A stretch of DNA of 64,000 nt from Adhaeribacter rhizoryzae (GTDB taxonomy: Bacteria > Bacteroidota > Bacteroidia > Cytophagales > Hymenobacteraceae), in assembly GCF_008629685.1 (NCBI RefSeq), contig NZ_VWSF01000001.1, positions 62,001 through 126,000 on the forward strand. Reading direction: 5' to 3'. The notes beneath the pieces were generated by a model, which saw only the letters and a program-made list of their open reading frames with translations, was not told the origin of the DNA and searched no databases. Below are positions 9,601 through 17,435 of this stretch, one piece after another (positions within the stretch are counted from its first letter, which is position 1; the number at the start of each line of letters is the position of its first letter). The position numbers were made by a program, and so were the translations under genes.

Positions 9601-10114
9601 TAAGCCCGGCAGCCGCGGTAACTTGTATTCCAAAGACCAGTACAGCGATTTTGTTTTCCGGTTCGAGTTTAAATTAACTCCCGGCGCTAATAATGGTTTA
9701 GGCATCCGGGCGCCATTGGAAGGCGATGCGGCTTACACTGGTATAGAACTACAAATACTGGATAACGATGCCGATATTTACAAGAGCCTGGAAAAATACC
9801 AGTATCATGGTTCGGCTTATGGTGTTCTGGCTGCTAAACGTGGTTATTTAAAGCCAGTGGGCGAGTGGAATTACCAGGAAGTAATTGTAAAAGGCCCTAA
9901 AATTAAAGTTATTCTGAATGGTACTACCATCCTGGACGGCGACTTAACCGAAGCGCGTAAAAATGGCACGCTCGATAAAAAAGACCACCCGGGTATTCAC
10001 CGCAATACCGGTCATATCGGTTTTCTAGGTCACGGTTCTAAACTGGCTTTCCGCAACATGCGGATTAAAGATTTAAGCAAAGACAGTAATAACAATCTAA
10101 AAGCACAACGTTAA
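6671..10114 (+). CDS. secreted HEAT-repeat protein with two C-terminal DUF1080 domains
   Basis: A very large exported protein of 1147 residues. I chose the ATG at 6671 because it begins a clean Sec signal peptide (MKKIFINCLCLLLLTGPVVA) ending at a Q; an in-frame TTG nine bases upstream adds only three residues. Residues about 30-720 are an alpha-helical solenoid with HEAT-type units (for example VPALTKLLTTEQFCGPAARALV, LPAITKALKSKNPQVKIAAI). Two DUF1080 (3-keto-disaccharide hydrolase/LamG-like) domains follow. The first begins GFVSLFNGKDLTGWKG at about 725 and the second begins YKVLFDGTNMHEWMGN at about 945. DUF1080 proteins are usually single-domain and about 250 residues. The gene follows an oxidoreductase by 51 bp, probably as a two-gene operon acting on keto-sugars. 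Confidence 0.88.
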   Translation: MKKIFINCLCLLLLTGPVVAQTKTDNRTLTTRIADVLAMFPANDAAQLKNNMNEISAMGEPGILGMAKMLVTPEKGDNTKIEYALGGYSYYVSQGNQEALRATAANAYIKALDEVTDPVNKAFIITQLQMVGKDEAVPALTKLLTTEQFCGPAARALVKINSPAAQTALLTALRSAQGNCQLSFVEALGDARAKGAAADISKLATNSNPNLKKVALFALANIGDPASEAVLASEAEKAGLIYHNANATAAYLRWMETMLAAGNKDQVGKAAQTLLSKATQDTQLHTRIAALNYAARVQGDNSMPLLLTAVTDKNQAYRVAALKYAAALKGSGQTQQWLTALKKAEPAAQADIINMLGNQQDAAALPAITKALKSKNPQVKIAAITAAGKIGQQEALPAILKIMRKGDSAVVQAAQSAILTMKGENVVTQVAAALPKMKTAGKTALLEVLGARKATPHINVVLDQTKSKDPVVELAALNALKNMATQEHLPALYPLLASANTPEEVTAVQEGIYNALADVKDKNQQTDIILAQMAQAPADKKTLYYNVLGRIGGKKALQTVAADFKGGDEEIKKAAFAALGRWNDFSAANELINIAQANIGSPYFDQALRAYVRQVSSAKFPGEQKLLLLTKSLDIAQTNEQKNLILREVGRSHTYLSLLTAAKYLDDASLQQTAATAVSNIALGNKEIFGNDVREYLNKAMNVMRGQEVEYTKANIRKHLDEMPKDAGFVSLFNGKDLTGWKGLVADPIKRSKMDAKTLATAQEKADEQMRQDWAVKNGEIMFVGKGYDNLTSIKKYGDFEMLIDWKIYDDGKGEGDAGVYLRGTPQVQMWDTSRVKVGAQVGSGGLYNNKVHPSKPLKVADNQLGEWNNFRILMQGDRVTVYLNGELVTDNVILENYWDRNMPIFPEEQIELQAHGSPVGYRNIYIREIPRPKPFVLSAAEKKEGYKVLFDGTNMHEWMGNTTDYTIADGNMVVDPKPGSRGNLYSKDQYSDFVFRFEFKLTPGANNGLGIRAPLEGDAAYTGIELQILDNDADIYKSLEKYQYHGSAYGVLAAKRGYLKPVGEWNYQEVIVKGPKIKVILNGTTILDGDLTEARKNGTLDKKDHPGIHRNTGHIGFLGHGSKLAFRNMRIKDLSKDSNNNLKAQR

Positions 10115-10155
10115 TTCAACTTCGGGAATACGCTTCCTGAAACCAACTAAATATT

Positions 10156-10215
10156 GCCCTGTATTTTGAAGCTTATCAGCCTTAATCTGATAAGTTTCAA
10201 ACTACAGGGCTTTTT
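10156..10215 (+). terminator. intrinsic terminator after the DUF1080 fusion
   Basis: A long interrupted stem: GCCCTGTA and TACAGGGC outside, TTTGAA/TTTCAAA in the middle and CTTATCAG/CTGATAAG inside, with TTTTT after it. It ends the two-gene oxidoreductase-DUF1080 transcript. Confidence 0.85.
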
Positions 10216-10561
10216 GATTAAAGGCCTCTCTTGTATTACGTTACAGTCAGAGTTTAAGTAACACGTTTCTTGCCGCCATCGCCTAAAGTTGCCAGCGTAT
10301 ACTAAATTGTGTTTATATATAAAAAGTTATATTTATAAGTATAGCAAAGCAACTGCATTTATTAAGGAGATGGGCTTTGCCCGAAAAAGTTAAGGGCATG
10401 TATAATTTACTTTAGGAGGTGTAAATTATTGATAAATAACCTGGTAAGTACTTTTTTGTAAATAATTCCGTATTTATTCTTTATTAATTTTTCAGCCTTA
10501 TTCTTATTTATACCCGTAGAAGAAAGCTGTTTAGATTTTTTATCCTTAAAAAGTTAAATTT
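10216..10561. other. 346-bp intergenic region
   Basis: AT-rich spacer in front of the Thr/Gly repeat gene, presumably carrying its promoter. No ORF, repeat or clear promoter motif could be assigned. Confidence 0.5.
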
Positions 10562-11197
10562 ATGAAGAAAAGATGGATTTCAGCCGTAGCCGCAGCCTTA
10601 CTGTTTCCTGCGACATTAGTACTAGCTGATAATAGCGATAAAGGTAAAGTGATTAACCAACCCGCTCAAACCACTGGTGGCTCCACTGCCGGCGGTACTA
10701 CTGCGGGCGGAACAACTAGTGGTGGCACTACTGTTGGCACTACCACAACCGGTACTACATCGGGTACTACCGCCGGTAGAACCACTACTAGTACCACCAG
10801 TGGCATTACAGCTGGTACCAGAACTACGGCTGGCACTACCGCCGGAAGAACCACCACCGGTACCACGGCTGGAACAAGAGGCGGGCGAACTACTGTCGGG
10901 ACAACTGTTGGTACTACCACTGGAACTAGAACAGGTACCACCACCGGAACCACCTCGGGTAGAACCACTACCGGGAGTACCAGCGGTACCACAACTGGCC
11001 GTTCAACCTCTGGAACGACAGCGGGCACTACAGCCGGTACTACCAGTGGAACAACCGCTGGAGGTAGAATGGGAACTACTGCCGGACGGACCACCACAGG
11101 CACAACGGCTGGCGGTACTACAACAACCGGTACAACTAGCGGCGGAACTACTTCCGGGGGGACTACCGCAGGAGGTGGAACTACCGGTGGACGGTAA
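10562..11197 (+). CDS. secreted Thr/Gly low-complexity repeat protein
   Basis: A 211-residue protein with a signal peptide (MKKRWISAVAAALLFPATLV, then LA), a short acidic/basic linker, and about 170 residues made almost only of Thr and Gly with some Ser, Ala, Val and Arg. The pattern is variants of GTTAGTTSG and GRTTTGTT, with no Cys and no aromatic residues in the repeat. The function is unknown. The composition suggests an extended, flexible or beta-stacked cell-surface or matrix protein. The repeat also keeps another forward frame and the reverse strand open, but only this frame has an ATG, a signal peptide and a sensible start. It is bounded downstream by a terminator, so it is a single-gene unit. 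Confidence 0.75.
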   Translation: MKKRWISAVAAALLFPATLVLADNSDKGKVINQPAQTTGGSTAGGTTAGGTTSGGTTVGTTTTGTTSGTTAGRTTTSTTSGITAGTRTTAGTTAGRTTTGTTAGTRGGRTTVGTTVGTTTGTRTGTTTGTTSGRTTTGSTSGTTTGRSTSGTTAGTTAGTTSGTTAGGRMGTTAGRTTTGTTAGGTTTTGTTSGGTTSGGTTAGGGTTGGR

Positions 11198-11220
11198 GTA
11201 GAAAAGTTTGTTAATAGAAG

Positions 11221-11252
11221 AGGCAGTCAGGAATATTCTGGCTGCCTTTTTT
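11221..11252 (+). terminator. intrinsic terminator after the Thr/Gly repeat gene
   Basis: Stem AGGCAGTCAG / CTGGCTGCCT (one T-G pair) with a short GAATATT loop and a following run of T. Confidence 0.85.
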
Positions 11253-11324
11253 AGATTTATTGATATTCTAAATCCTGTAAAACAGACTATTCTCTTTCGA
11301 CAACAAATTAAAAATCCTTAAGTG

Positions 11325-11939
11325 GGGGCGAAAAGTAAATTAATGTCTGAATTGCCCTGGTTTAGCTCAGGAGCTAAATTTTCGCCAAATAAAAATCTAT
11401 GCCTTTTGTAAAAATCTGGATTCATTTGGTATGGTCTACTAAAAACCGGGAGCCTTTCTTAACCAAAGAAATCCGGCAAAAAGTTTTTATGCCTATTCGG
11501 GAGAACGCCAATGAAAAGGGTATTTATATTGATTTTATAAATGGCCATATCGACCACGTACACTGCCTGATATCTCTAGGGGTAAGTCAGAACATAGCTA
11601 CAATAATGCAGCTAATAAAAGGAGAATCTTCGTTCTGGATAAACAAAAACAACTTATGTGCGGGTAAATTTGAATGGCAGGAAGAATATTTTGCGGTATC
11701 GGTGAGTGAGTCTATGGTGGATAAGGTGCGAGATTACATCAAAAATCAAGAGAGGCATCATCAGTTTAAAACCTATGCAGAGGAGCAGGAAGACTTTAGG
11801 CGGATCTATGGTTTTGAAAAGTTGGGTTAAAGCTTTTAAAATAATCTGATTCCTCCATCTAAAGATGGAGGCAATTCAGGGGCGAGTAGATAAGCAGTAT
11901 TTCCTGGGAAAATGAATGGCCACTAGCTTCAGCTAGTGG
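11325..11939. mobile_element. IS200/RAYT-type element with subterminal hairpins (boundaries approximate)
   Basis: The transposase gene at 11399-11830 is framed by structures typical of single-strand transposition. A left hairpin TTTAGCTC-AG-GAGCTAAA lies at 11361-11378 and a right hairpin CCTCCATCT-AA-AGATGGAGG at 11852-11871. A perfect inverted pair CTGAATTGCC (11347-11356) / GGCAATTCAG (11870-11879) and a direct pair GGGGCGA (11325-11331 and 11879-11885) also flank it. A further hairpin CCACTAGCT-TC-AGCTAGTGG is at 11920-11939. The true ends cannot be fixed without other copies. Confidence 0.65.
11399..11830 (+). CDS. IS200/IS605-like Y1 (REP-associated) tyrosine transposase
   Basis: A 143-residue HUH single-strand transposase. 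The metal-binding HUH motif is His53-Val-His55 in GHIDHVHCLISL, and the catalytic tyrosine is probably Tyr113 in VRDYIKNQERHH. It opens with the usual WIHLVWSTKNREPFL segment of the Y1 family. The length is normal and the frame is intact, so it may be active. There is no tnpB beside it, which together with the flanking hairpins fits either an IS200-type element or a domesticated RAYT. It lies between the Thr/Gly repeat gene and the leuD terminator, inside the stretch that separates leuB from leuACD. Confidence 0.92.
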   Translation: MPFVKIWIHLVWSTKNREPFLTKEIRQKVFMPIRENANEKGIYIDFINGHIDHVHCLISLGVSQNIATIMQLIKGESSFWINKNNLCAGKFEWQEEYFAVSVSESMVDKVRDYIKNQERHHQFKTYAEEQEDFRRIYGFEKLG

Positions 11940-11944
11940 AAACA

Positions 11945-11974
11945 AAAAAGCCAGTTCAAACGAACTGGCTTTTC
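11945..11974 (-). terminator. intrinsic terminator of the leu operon
   Basis: Perfect 8-bp stem GCCAGTTC / GAACTGGC with a four-base loop. On the minus strand it is followed by TTTTTTG, just after the leuD stop codon. The T-run on the plus strand means it can also stop transcription from the transposase side. Confidence 0.9.
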
Positions 11975-11997
11975 TATTAAAATAATATTTTTAAAAC

Positions 11998-12624
11998 TTA
12001 AGCTTCAACTTCCTGGTCTTGGCTTACCAAGCTCAGATATTTACTCGTTTTCTCGTAAGCTTCAATTTTCTCCCGCAAATTCAACAAATAATCAATATCG
12101 TCGTAGCCGTTAATTAAGCAGGTTTTTTTGTACTGATTAATTTCAAACTTTTCCGAAATATTAGTACCAACGATAGTTACGGTTTGGGCTTCTAAATCTA
12201 CTTCTAATTGCGTGTTTTTATCGGCAAAAATATGCTCGAAAACGGTAGCTAAGAATGATTCAGATACCTGTACCGGCAACAAGCCATTGTTCAGGGCATT
12301 GCCTTTAAAAATATCGGCGAAGAAGCTGGAAATAACTACTTTAAAACCGTAATCCGCAATGGCCCAGGCAGCGTGCTCGCGGCTGGAACCGCAGCCAAAG
12401 TTTTTGCCAGCCACTAATATCTGCCCGCTAAAATTTGGGTTGTTCAATATAAAATCTGGTTTGGGATTATTCTGGTTATCGTAACGCCAGTCGCGGAACA
12501 GGTTATCGCCGAAGCCGTCGCGGGTGGTGGCTTTCAGGAAACGTGCCGGAATAATCTGGTCGGTATCAATATCTTCTATGGGTAACGGAACAGCCGTTGA
12601 GGTTATCTTTACAAATTTTTCCAT
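11998..12624 (-). CDS. leuD: 3-isopropylmalate dehydratase small subunit
   Basis: The small subunit of the aconitase-type isomerase that converts 2-isopropylmalate to 3-isopropylmalate. It is 208 residues, normal length, with the swivelling-domain motifs [12 protein letters not shown] near the N-terminus and [16 protein letters not shown] in the middle. It begins 6 bp after leuC, so the two subunits are made from one message. The last gene of the minus-strand leuA-leuC-leuD run, it is followed by a strong terminator. Confidence 0.97.
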   Translation of the reverse strand: MEKFVKITSTAVPLPIEDIDTDQIIPARFLKATTRDGFGDNLFRDWRYDNQNNPKPDFILNNPNFSGQILVAGKNFGCGSSREHAAWAIADYGFKVVISSFFADIFKGNALNNGLLPVQVSESFLATVFEHIFADKNTQLEVDLEAQTVTIVGTNISEKFEINQYKKTCLINGYDDIDYLLNLREKIEAYEKTSKYLSLVSQDQEVEA

Positions 12625-12630
12625 GATGTA

Positions 12631-14046
12631 CTAAGCGTTTAACAATTCACGAACATCGGTTATTTTACCAGTAATGGCGGTAGCGGCGGCCGTAAGCGGA
12701 CTTACCAGCATGGTGCGGGCACCGGGGCCCTGACGGCCTTCAAAATTCCGGTTAGAGGTAGAAACGCAATATTCGCCTTTCGGTACTTTGTCTTCGTTCA
12801 TGCCTAGGCAAGCCGAGCAGCCTGGTTCGCGTAGTTCAAAACCGGCCTCTTTCAATATTACATCTAAGCCTTCGGCTTTGGCCTGGTTTTCTACCTGTTT
12901 CGAGCCCGGTACAATCATGGCGTTTACATTAGGGGCTTTGTGTTTGCCTTTTACAAAATCGGCTACTAACCGTAAATCTTCGATGCGGGAATTGGTACAG
13001 GAGCCAATAAATACGTAATTAACCGGCTTGTCAATTAAGGTGTCGCCGGCATTAAAGCCCATGTACGCCAAAGATTTTTCGAAAGAAGCTTTGCCGCTTT
13101 CTTCTTTTAAATCGGCTACGGTTGGAATATGTTCGGTTATTTTAATGCCCATGCCGGGGTTGGTGCCGTAGGTAATCATCGGCGTAATATCGGCAGCATC
13201 GTAGGTATATTCTACATCAAACGTAGCGCCTTCGTCGGTGAAGAGGGTACGCCAGTAAGCCACGGCTTCGTCAAATTTATCGCCTTTAGGGGCAAATTCT
13301 CTGCCCTTGATGTAGTCAAACGTAATATCGTCGGGGGCAATTAAACCACCACGGGCACCCATCTCGATGCTCATGTTGCAGATGGTCATACGGGCTTCCA
13401 TGCTCAGGCTGCGAATAGCCGAACCGGCATATTCCACAAAATAACCGGTAGCACCACCCATCGATATTTTAGAAATTATGTACAGGATAATATCTTTGGA
13501 AAGCACACCGTTGGCCAGCTCACCTTCAATATTAATACGCATGGTTTTGGGCTTGCTTTGCATCAGGCACTGCGTAGCCATAACCTGCTCTACTTCCGAT
13601 GTTCCAATACCAAAAGCAATGGTACCAAAAGCGCCGTGGGTAGAAGTGTGAGAGTCGCCGCACACGATGGTCATGCCGGGTAATGTAACGCCCAGTTCGG
13701 GTCCGATTACGTGTACAATACCCTGAAAGGGGTGGCCCAAACCGTAGAGTTCAATGCCGAATTTTTTACAGTTCTCGGTTAATTTATCTACCTGAAAACG
13801 CGATAGTGGCTCGGCAATGGGTAAATGCTGATCTTTGGTAGGTACGTTGTGGTCGGCGGTAGCCAATACGTTTTGCGGCCGGAACACCCCGATACCTCTT
13901 TTTTCCAGGCCGGCAAAAGCCTGCGGACTGGTAACTTCGTGAATTAAATGTTTATCGATGTATAATACATCGGGTCCTTCTTCGATGCTGGTTACGACGT
14001 GCGCATCCCAGATTTTCTGAAATAATGTTTTCTTATCGGATGTCAT
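12631..14046 (-). CDS. leuC: 3-isopropylmalate dehydratase large subunit
   Basis: The iron-sulfur subunit of isopropylmalate isomerase, 471 residues. The [4Fe-4S] ligands are visible: one Cys in [14 protein letters not shown] and two in GCSACLGMN. Substrate-binding signatures [12 protein letters not shown] and TADHNVPT are present, as is [15 protein letters not shown] near the C-terminus. It starts 2 bp after leuA ends and runs into leuD with a 6-bp gap, so translation of all three is probably coupled. Confidence 0.97.
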   Translation of the reverse strand: MTSDKKTLFQKIWDAHVVTSIEEGPDVLYIDKHLIHEVTSPQAFAGLEKRGIGVFRPQNVLATADHNVPTKDQHLPIAEPLSRFQVDKLTENCKKFGIELYGLGHPFQGIVHVIGPELGVTLPGMTIVCGDSHTSTHGAFGTIAFGIGTSEVEQVMATQCLMQSKPKTMRINIEGELANGVLSKDIILYIISKISMGGATGYFVEYAGSAIRSLSMEARMTICNMSIEMGARGGLIAPDDITFDYIKGREFAPKGDKFDEAVAYWRTLFTDEGATFDVEYTYDAADITPMITYGTNPGMGIKITEHIPTVADLKEESGKASFEKSLAYMGFNAGDTLIDKPVNYVFIGSCTNSRIEDLRLVADFVKGKHKAPNVNAMIVPGSKQVENQAKAEGLDVILKEAGFELREPGCSACLGMNEDKVPKGEYCVSTSNRNFEGRQGPGARTMLVSPLTAAATAITGKITDVRELLNA

Positions 14047-14048
14047 TA

Positions 14049-15233
14049 CTAAATATTAGCTTTAATACCTGCCTTCTCTTTCTTCGTCTCAATTTTTTGG
14101 TAAAGTACGCCCAGGTGATCGTCATTTACAACCTTTACCTCATCTGCTAACACCAGGTAATCTTTATAAATTTCATCCAACTCGTCTTTTGAAATAAAGT
14201 AGCCCAGGTTTTCCATGCGGTGCTTTAAAGCGGCGCGACCACTGCGGGCGGTTAACACAATTTTAGAGTTATCAACGCCTACATCGTGCGGATCGATTAC
14301 CTCGTACGTTTCGCGGTGTTTCAGGAAGCCATCCTGGTGAATACCCGAAGAGTGCGCAAAAGCATTATCGCCCACAATAGCTTTGTTCGGCTGCACGCGC
14401 ATCCGCATCAACCTTGAAACTAAGCGGCTGACGGGGTAAATGCGTTTGGAGTTAATGCCGGTATTTAAGTCAAGCTCTTTGTGGCTCTTCATAATCATCA
14501 CCACTTCTTCCAAAGAGGTATTACCGGCGCGTTCGCCAATACCGTTAATGGTACACTCAATTTGGCGCGCACCGTTCATCACGCCCGCTATAGAATTAGC
14601 CGTTGCTAAACCTAAATCGTTGTGGCAATGCACCGAAATAATGGCTTTATTAATATTTTTTACGTTTTCGCGGAGGTATTTAATTTTCTGACCGTAATCC
14701 CAGGGCAAAGTATAGCCGGTGGTATCCGGAATATTAACTACGGTAGCGCCAGCCGCAATAACGGCTTCCACCATCTGGGCCAGGAAAGGCAAATCAGCCC
14801 GGCCGGCATCTTCGGCGTAGAATTCAATATCTTCTACAAATTGCTTGGCGTATTGCACGGCCCACACGCCCCGCTCCAGTACATCTTCGCGGGTAGAATT
14901 AAATTTATGCTTAATGTGCATATCAGAAGCGCCAATGCCGGTATGAATCCGCTTGCGCTTGGCAAATTTCAACGACTCTACGGCCACATCTATATCTTCT
15001 TTCTTAGCGCGGGTTAAAGCACAAATAACCGGTTCTGAAACCGCTTTCGAAATTTCAACGATTGAAGCAAAGTCGCCGGGGCTGGAAATAGGGAAGCCAG
15101 CCTCAATTATATCAACGCCTAGTTCTTCCAGGGCTAGAGCCACCTCAATTTTTTCGCGGGTGTTAAGCTGACAACCGGGAACCTGTTCGCCGTCGCGCAG
15201 CGTGGTGTCGAAGATATAGACCTTGTCGTTCAT
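14049..15233 (-). CDS. leuA: 2-isopropylmalate synthase, short form without the regulatory domain
   Basis: Condenses acetyl-CoA with 2-oxoisovalerate, the first committed step to leucine. The TIM-barrel motifs are clear: [15 protein letters not shown] at the N-terminus, the metal-binding [13 protein letters not shown] near residue 205 and [15 protein letters not shown]. At 394 residues it lacks the C-terminal LeuA allosteric domain found in the 500-plus-residue enzymes, so leucine feedback at the protein level may be weak or absent. The related homocitrate and citramalate synthases share this fold, but the operon with leuC and leuD supports LeuA. It follows thrC by 116 bp on the same strand. 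Confidence 0.92.
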   Translation of the reverse strand: MNDKVYIFDTTLRDGEQVPGCQLNTREKIEVALALEELGVDIIEAGFPISSPGDFASIVEISKAVSEPVICALTRAKKEDIDVAVESLKFAKRKRIHTGIGASDMHIKHKFNSTREDVLERGVWAVQYAKQFVEDIEFYAEDAGRADLPFLAQMVEAVIAAGATVVNIPDTTGYTLPWDYGQKIKYLRENVKNINKAIISVHCHNDLGLATANSIAGVMNGARQIECTINGIGERAGNTSLEEVVMIMKSHKELDLNTGINSKRIYPVSRLVSRLMRMRVQPNKAIVGDNAFAHSSGIHQDGFLKHRETYEVIDPHDVGVDNSKIVLTARSGRAALKHRMENLGYFISKDELDEIYKDYLVLADEVKVVNDDHLGVLYQKIETKKEKAGIKANI

Positions 15234-15349
15234 GAGAATTGATCTTTATAATTTTAAAAATAAAAGCTTAATGGTAATATATTTTTACAAGTTACTAAGT
15301 TCAGCAGAAATTCTGAACAGAAATTTAGGTTTTTTGCTAAAATTGCGGC

Positions 15350-16669
15350 TTAAGCCTGCGAAATCAGGTAATCTTTTAAGGCTTCATAGTCAGCGCTCAT
15401 CCGGATAGATTCTTTCTTTTTCTCCAGGTAGCCCTGTAAATTAAAGGGGATTTCTATTTTTTGATTGATAGTATCTTCTACTACATCAATAAATTTAGCC
15501 GGATGCGCCGTTTCCAGGAAAATACCAATCTGTTGTTCGTTGTTCGTTATTCGATCTTGCTCCTCGAAATATTTCTTTAAGGCGCCGTAACCAATGGCGC
15601 CGTGCGGGTCTAGTACGTAATCGTATTGCTGATAAACTTCCTGCATCAGTTGCCGGGTTTCGGCATCGGTAAAACTGTAACCAATTATTTCTTCCCGGAT
15701 TTTCTCCAGCGAGTTGTCGTACATATCCATCAGGCGGGCAAAGTTGCTGGGGTTCCCAACATCCATGGCGTTAGAAATGGTATGCTCCGATGGTCGTGGG
15801 ATAAAGAAACCGGTGTGTAAATATTCCGGCACAATATCGTTGGCGTTGGTGGCGGCAATAAATTTATGCACCGGTAAGCCCATGCGTTTAGCCAGCAAAC
15901 CACCTGTAATATTGCCGTAGTTGCCGCTAGGCGTGGCAAAAACCACTTCGCGGCCTTTGTCTTTTACCTGCGCATAGGCATAATGGTAGTAAAACGACTG
16001 CGGGATGAGCCGGGCAATATTTATGGAGTTAGCTGAAGTTAACTGCATTTTCTGGTTCAGGTCTTTGTCGAGGAAAGCCTTTTTAACCAAATATTGGCAA
16101 TCATCAAAAGTGCCTTCTATTTCTAAAGCGGTAATATTCTGGCCCAGGGTGGTAAGCTGTTTTTCCTGAATATTGCTCACTTTGCCGCTGGGGTAAAGAA
16201 TAACCACGTTAATACCAGGTACGCCCAAAAAGCCGTTGGCCACGGCACTGCCAGTATCGCCGGAGGTAGCTACCAATACGGTAATCTGTTTCTGGCTGTC
16301 CTGGGTAAAGTGCGCCAACAGGCGCGCCATAAACCGGGCGCCTACATCTTTAAAAGCCGAGGTTGGGCCATGGAATAATTCCAGGGAATAAATATTATCG
16401 TGCACCGGCACCACCGGAATATCAAAATTCAGGCTGTCTTCTACAATCGTGCGCAAGTCTTCCCGGCTCATTTCATCCTTCAGCAAGGCGGTAGATACCT
16501 CTAAAGCAATTTCAGGCAAAGTCAGCTTCTGAGTATTTTCGAAAAAAGAAGCGGGCAATTGCGGAATGTGCGTCGGCATGAACAAACCGTTATCATCGGC
16601 CAGGCCTTTTACCACGGCTTCTTTTAAGTTAACTACCGGGGTTTGTTTATTGGTGCTGTAGAAAGACAT
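15350..16669 (-). CDS. thrC: threonine synthase
   Basis: PLP-dependent conversion of O-phosphohomoserine to threonine. The 439-residue protein belongs to the E. coli-like class. The N-terminal FYSTNKQTPVVNLKEAV, the PLP-lysine site HGPTSAFKDVGARF, and the phosphate/cofactor loops VATSGDTGSAVANGF and TPSGNYGNITGG are all present. It lies downstream of thrB and a small methyltransferase gene and upstream of leuA on the same strand. A candidate -7 promoter element precedes it, so it need not depend entirely on the thrA promoter. Confidence 0.96.
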   Translation of the reverse strand: MSFYSTNKQTPVVNLKEAVVKGLADDNGLFMPTHIPQLPASFFENTQKLTLPEIALEVSTALLKDEMSREDLRTIVEDSLNFDIPVVPVHDNIYSLELFHGPTSAFKDVGARFMARLLAHFTQDSQKQITVLVATSGDTGSAVANGFLGVPGINVVILYPSGKVSNIQEKQLTTLGQNITALEIEGTFDDCQYLVKKAFLDKDLNQKMQLTSANSINIARLIPQSFYYHYAYAQVKDKGREVVFATPSGNYGNITGGLLAKRMGLPVHKFIAATNANDIVPEYLHTGFFIPRPSEHTISNAMDVGNPSNFARLMDMYDNSLEKIREEIIGYSFTDAETRQLMQEVYQQYDYVLDPHGAIGYGALKKYFEEQDRITNNEQQIGIFLETAHPAKFIDVVEDTINQKIEIPFNLQGYLEKKKESIRMSADYEALKDYLISQA

Positions 16670-16722
16670 TATTCAGTTGTAAGTTGTTAGTTATTAGCTG
16701 TTAGCCTTTAGGCATAACTGAC

Positions 16723-16730
16723 CAAATATA
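16723..16730 (-). promoter_or_regulatory. candidate Bacteroidota -7 promoter element for thrC
   Basis: On the minus strand the sequence reads TATATTTG, an exact match to the TAnnTTTG consensus, about 54 bp upstream of the thrC start. A matching -33 TTTG was not found at the expected spacing, so support is partial. Confidence 0.35.
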
Positions 16731-16815
16731 AACTAAGGTTAATAATAAATTTATTCGTTTTCAGCGGGCATTAAAATTCCGCTGTTTCATTTTTTTGTAT
16801 TAAGGGCGAACCGTT

Positions 16816-17394
16816 TTACTTTTTTACCGCAATAACTATTCCGGTTGCCCAAACTTGCTTGGTTAATATTAAATCTGCTCTTGTTTCTAAATAATTAATT
16901 AGGTTAACTGCTTTTTCCTGGTGCCCGTCGGGCCAGTTAGGCTGGGCTAGCATATCGTCTATAATATAAAGTCCGCCTTTGTTTAACATGGCTAAAACAT
17001 CGTCCAGCAGCAGATATTTTCCGTGCCAGGTGTCCGCAAAGATATAATCAAATTTAGCATTTTTATTCTCGCTTACCCACTCACCACCATCAGTATGAAT
17101 AAGGTTTAGCCGGTTATCATCCGCCAGAAATTCTTGCGCAATTTCCAGGAATTTTTTATCATTATCGATAGATAACAAGGAAGACGCATCATCCATCCCG
17201 TCGAGAATCCAGGCGGTGGAAAGCCCGGTTCCGGTGCCCAATTCCAAAAACTTACCTTTGGGTTTAGTAGCGGCCAGCGTACGCAGCAAAGAACAGGTTA
17301 ACACATCGGAAGCCATGGTAAACCCCGAGGCTTGGGTCGCTTCGTCTATGGCTTTATACGCCTTCGGTAATGGTTGATTTATTTCTTCCGTCAA
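16816..17394 (-). CDS. class I SAM-dependent O-methyltransferase-like protein
   Basis: A 192-residue cytosolic methyltransferase of the small O-methyltransferase type. Motif I is FLELGTGTGLSTAWIL (residues about 49-64), followed by the acidic end of strand 2 (LLSIDNDKKFLEIA) and the active-site-like strand YIFADTWHGKYLLLDDVLAML with GGLYIIDDML. The substrate is unknown. It sits between thrB (42 bp upstream) and thrC on the same strand, an unusual guest in a threonine operon, so it is probably co-transcribed with thrB. Confidence 0.82.
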   Translation of the reverse strand: MTEEINQPLPKAYKAIDEATQASGFTMASDVLTCSLLRTLAATKPKGKFLELGTGTGLSTAWILDGMDDASSLLSIDNDKKFLEIAQEFLADDNRLNLIHTDGGEWVSENKNAKFDYIFADTWHGKYLLLDDVLAMLNKGGLYIIDDMLAQPNWPDGHQEKAVNLINYLETRADLILTKQVWATGIVIAVKK

Positions 17395-17435
17395 TGGATT
17401 TGCTCTTTAAACAGCTTAGGGTAATTAGCTTATTG

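Noticed and set aside
10666-11201. Long ORFs in another forward frame and on the minus strand over the Thr/Gly gene
   Set aside because: They exist only because the ACT/GGT-type repeat lacks stop codons in several frames. They give Pro/Val- or Leu/Pro-rich junk and lack a signal peptide or start context.
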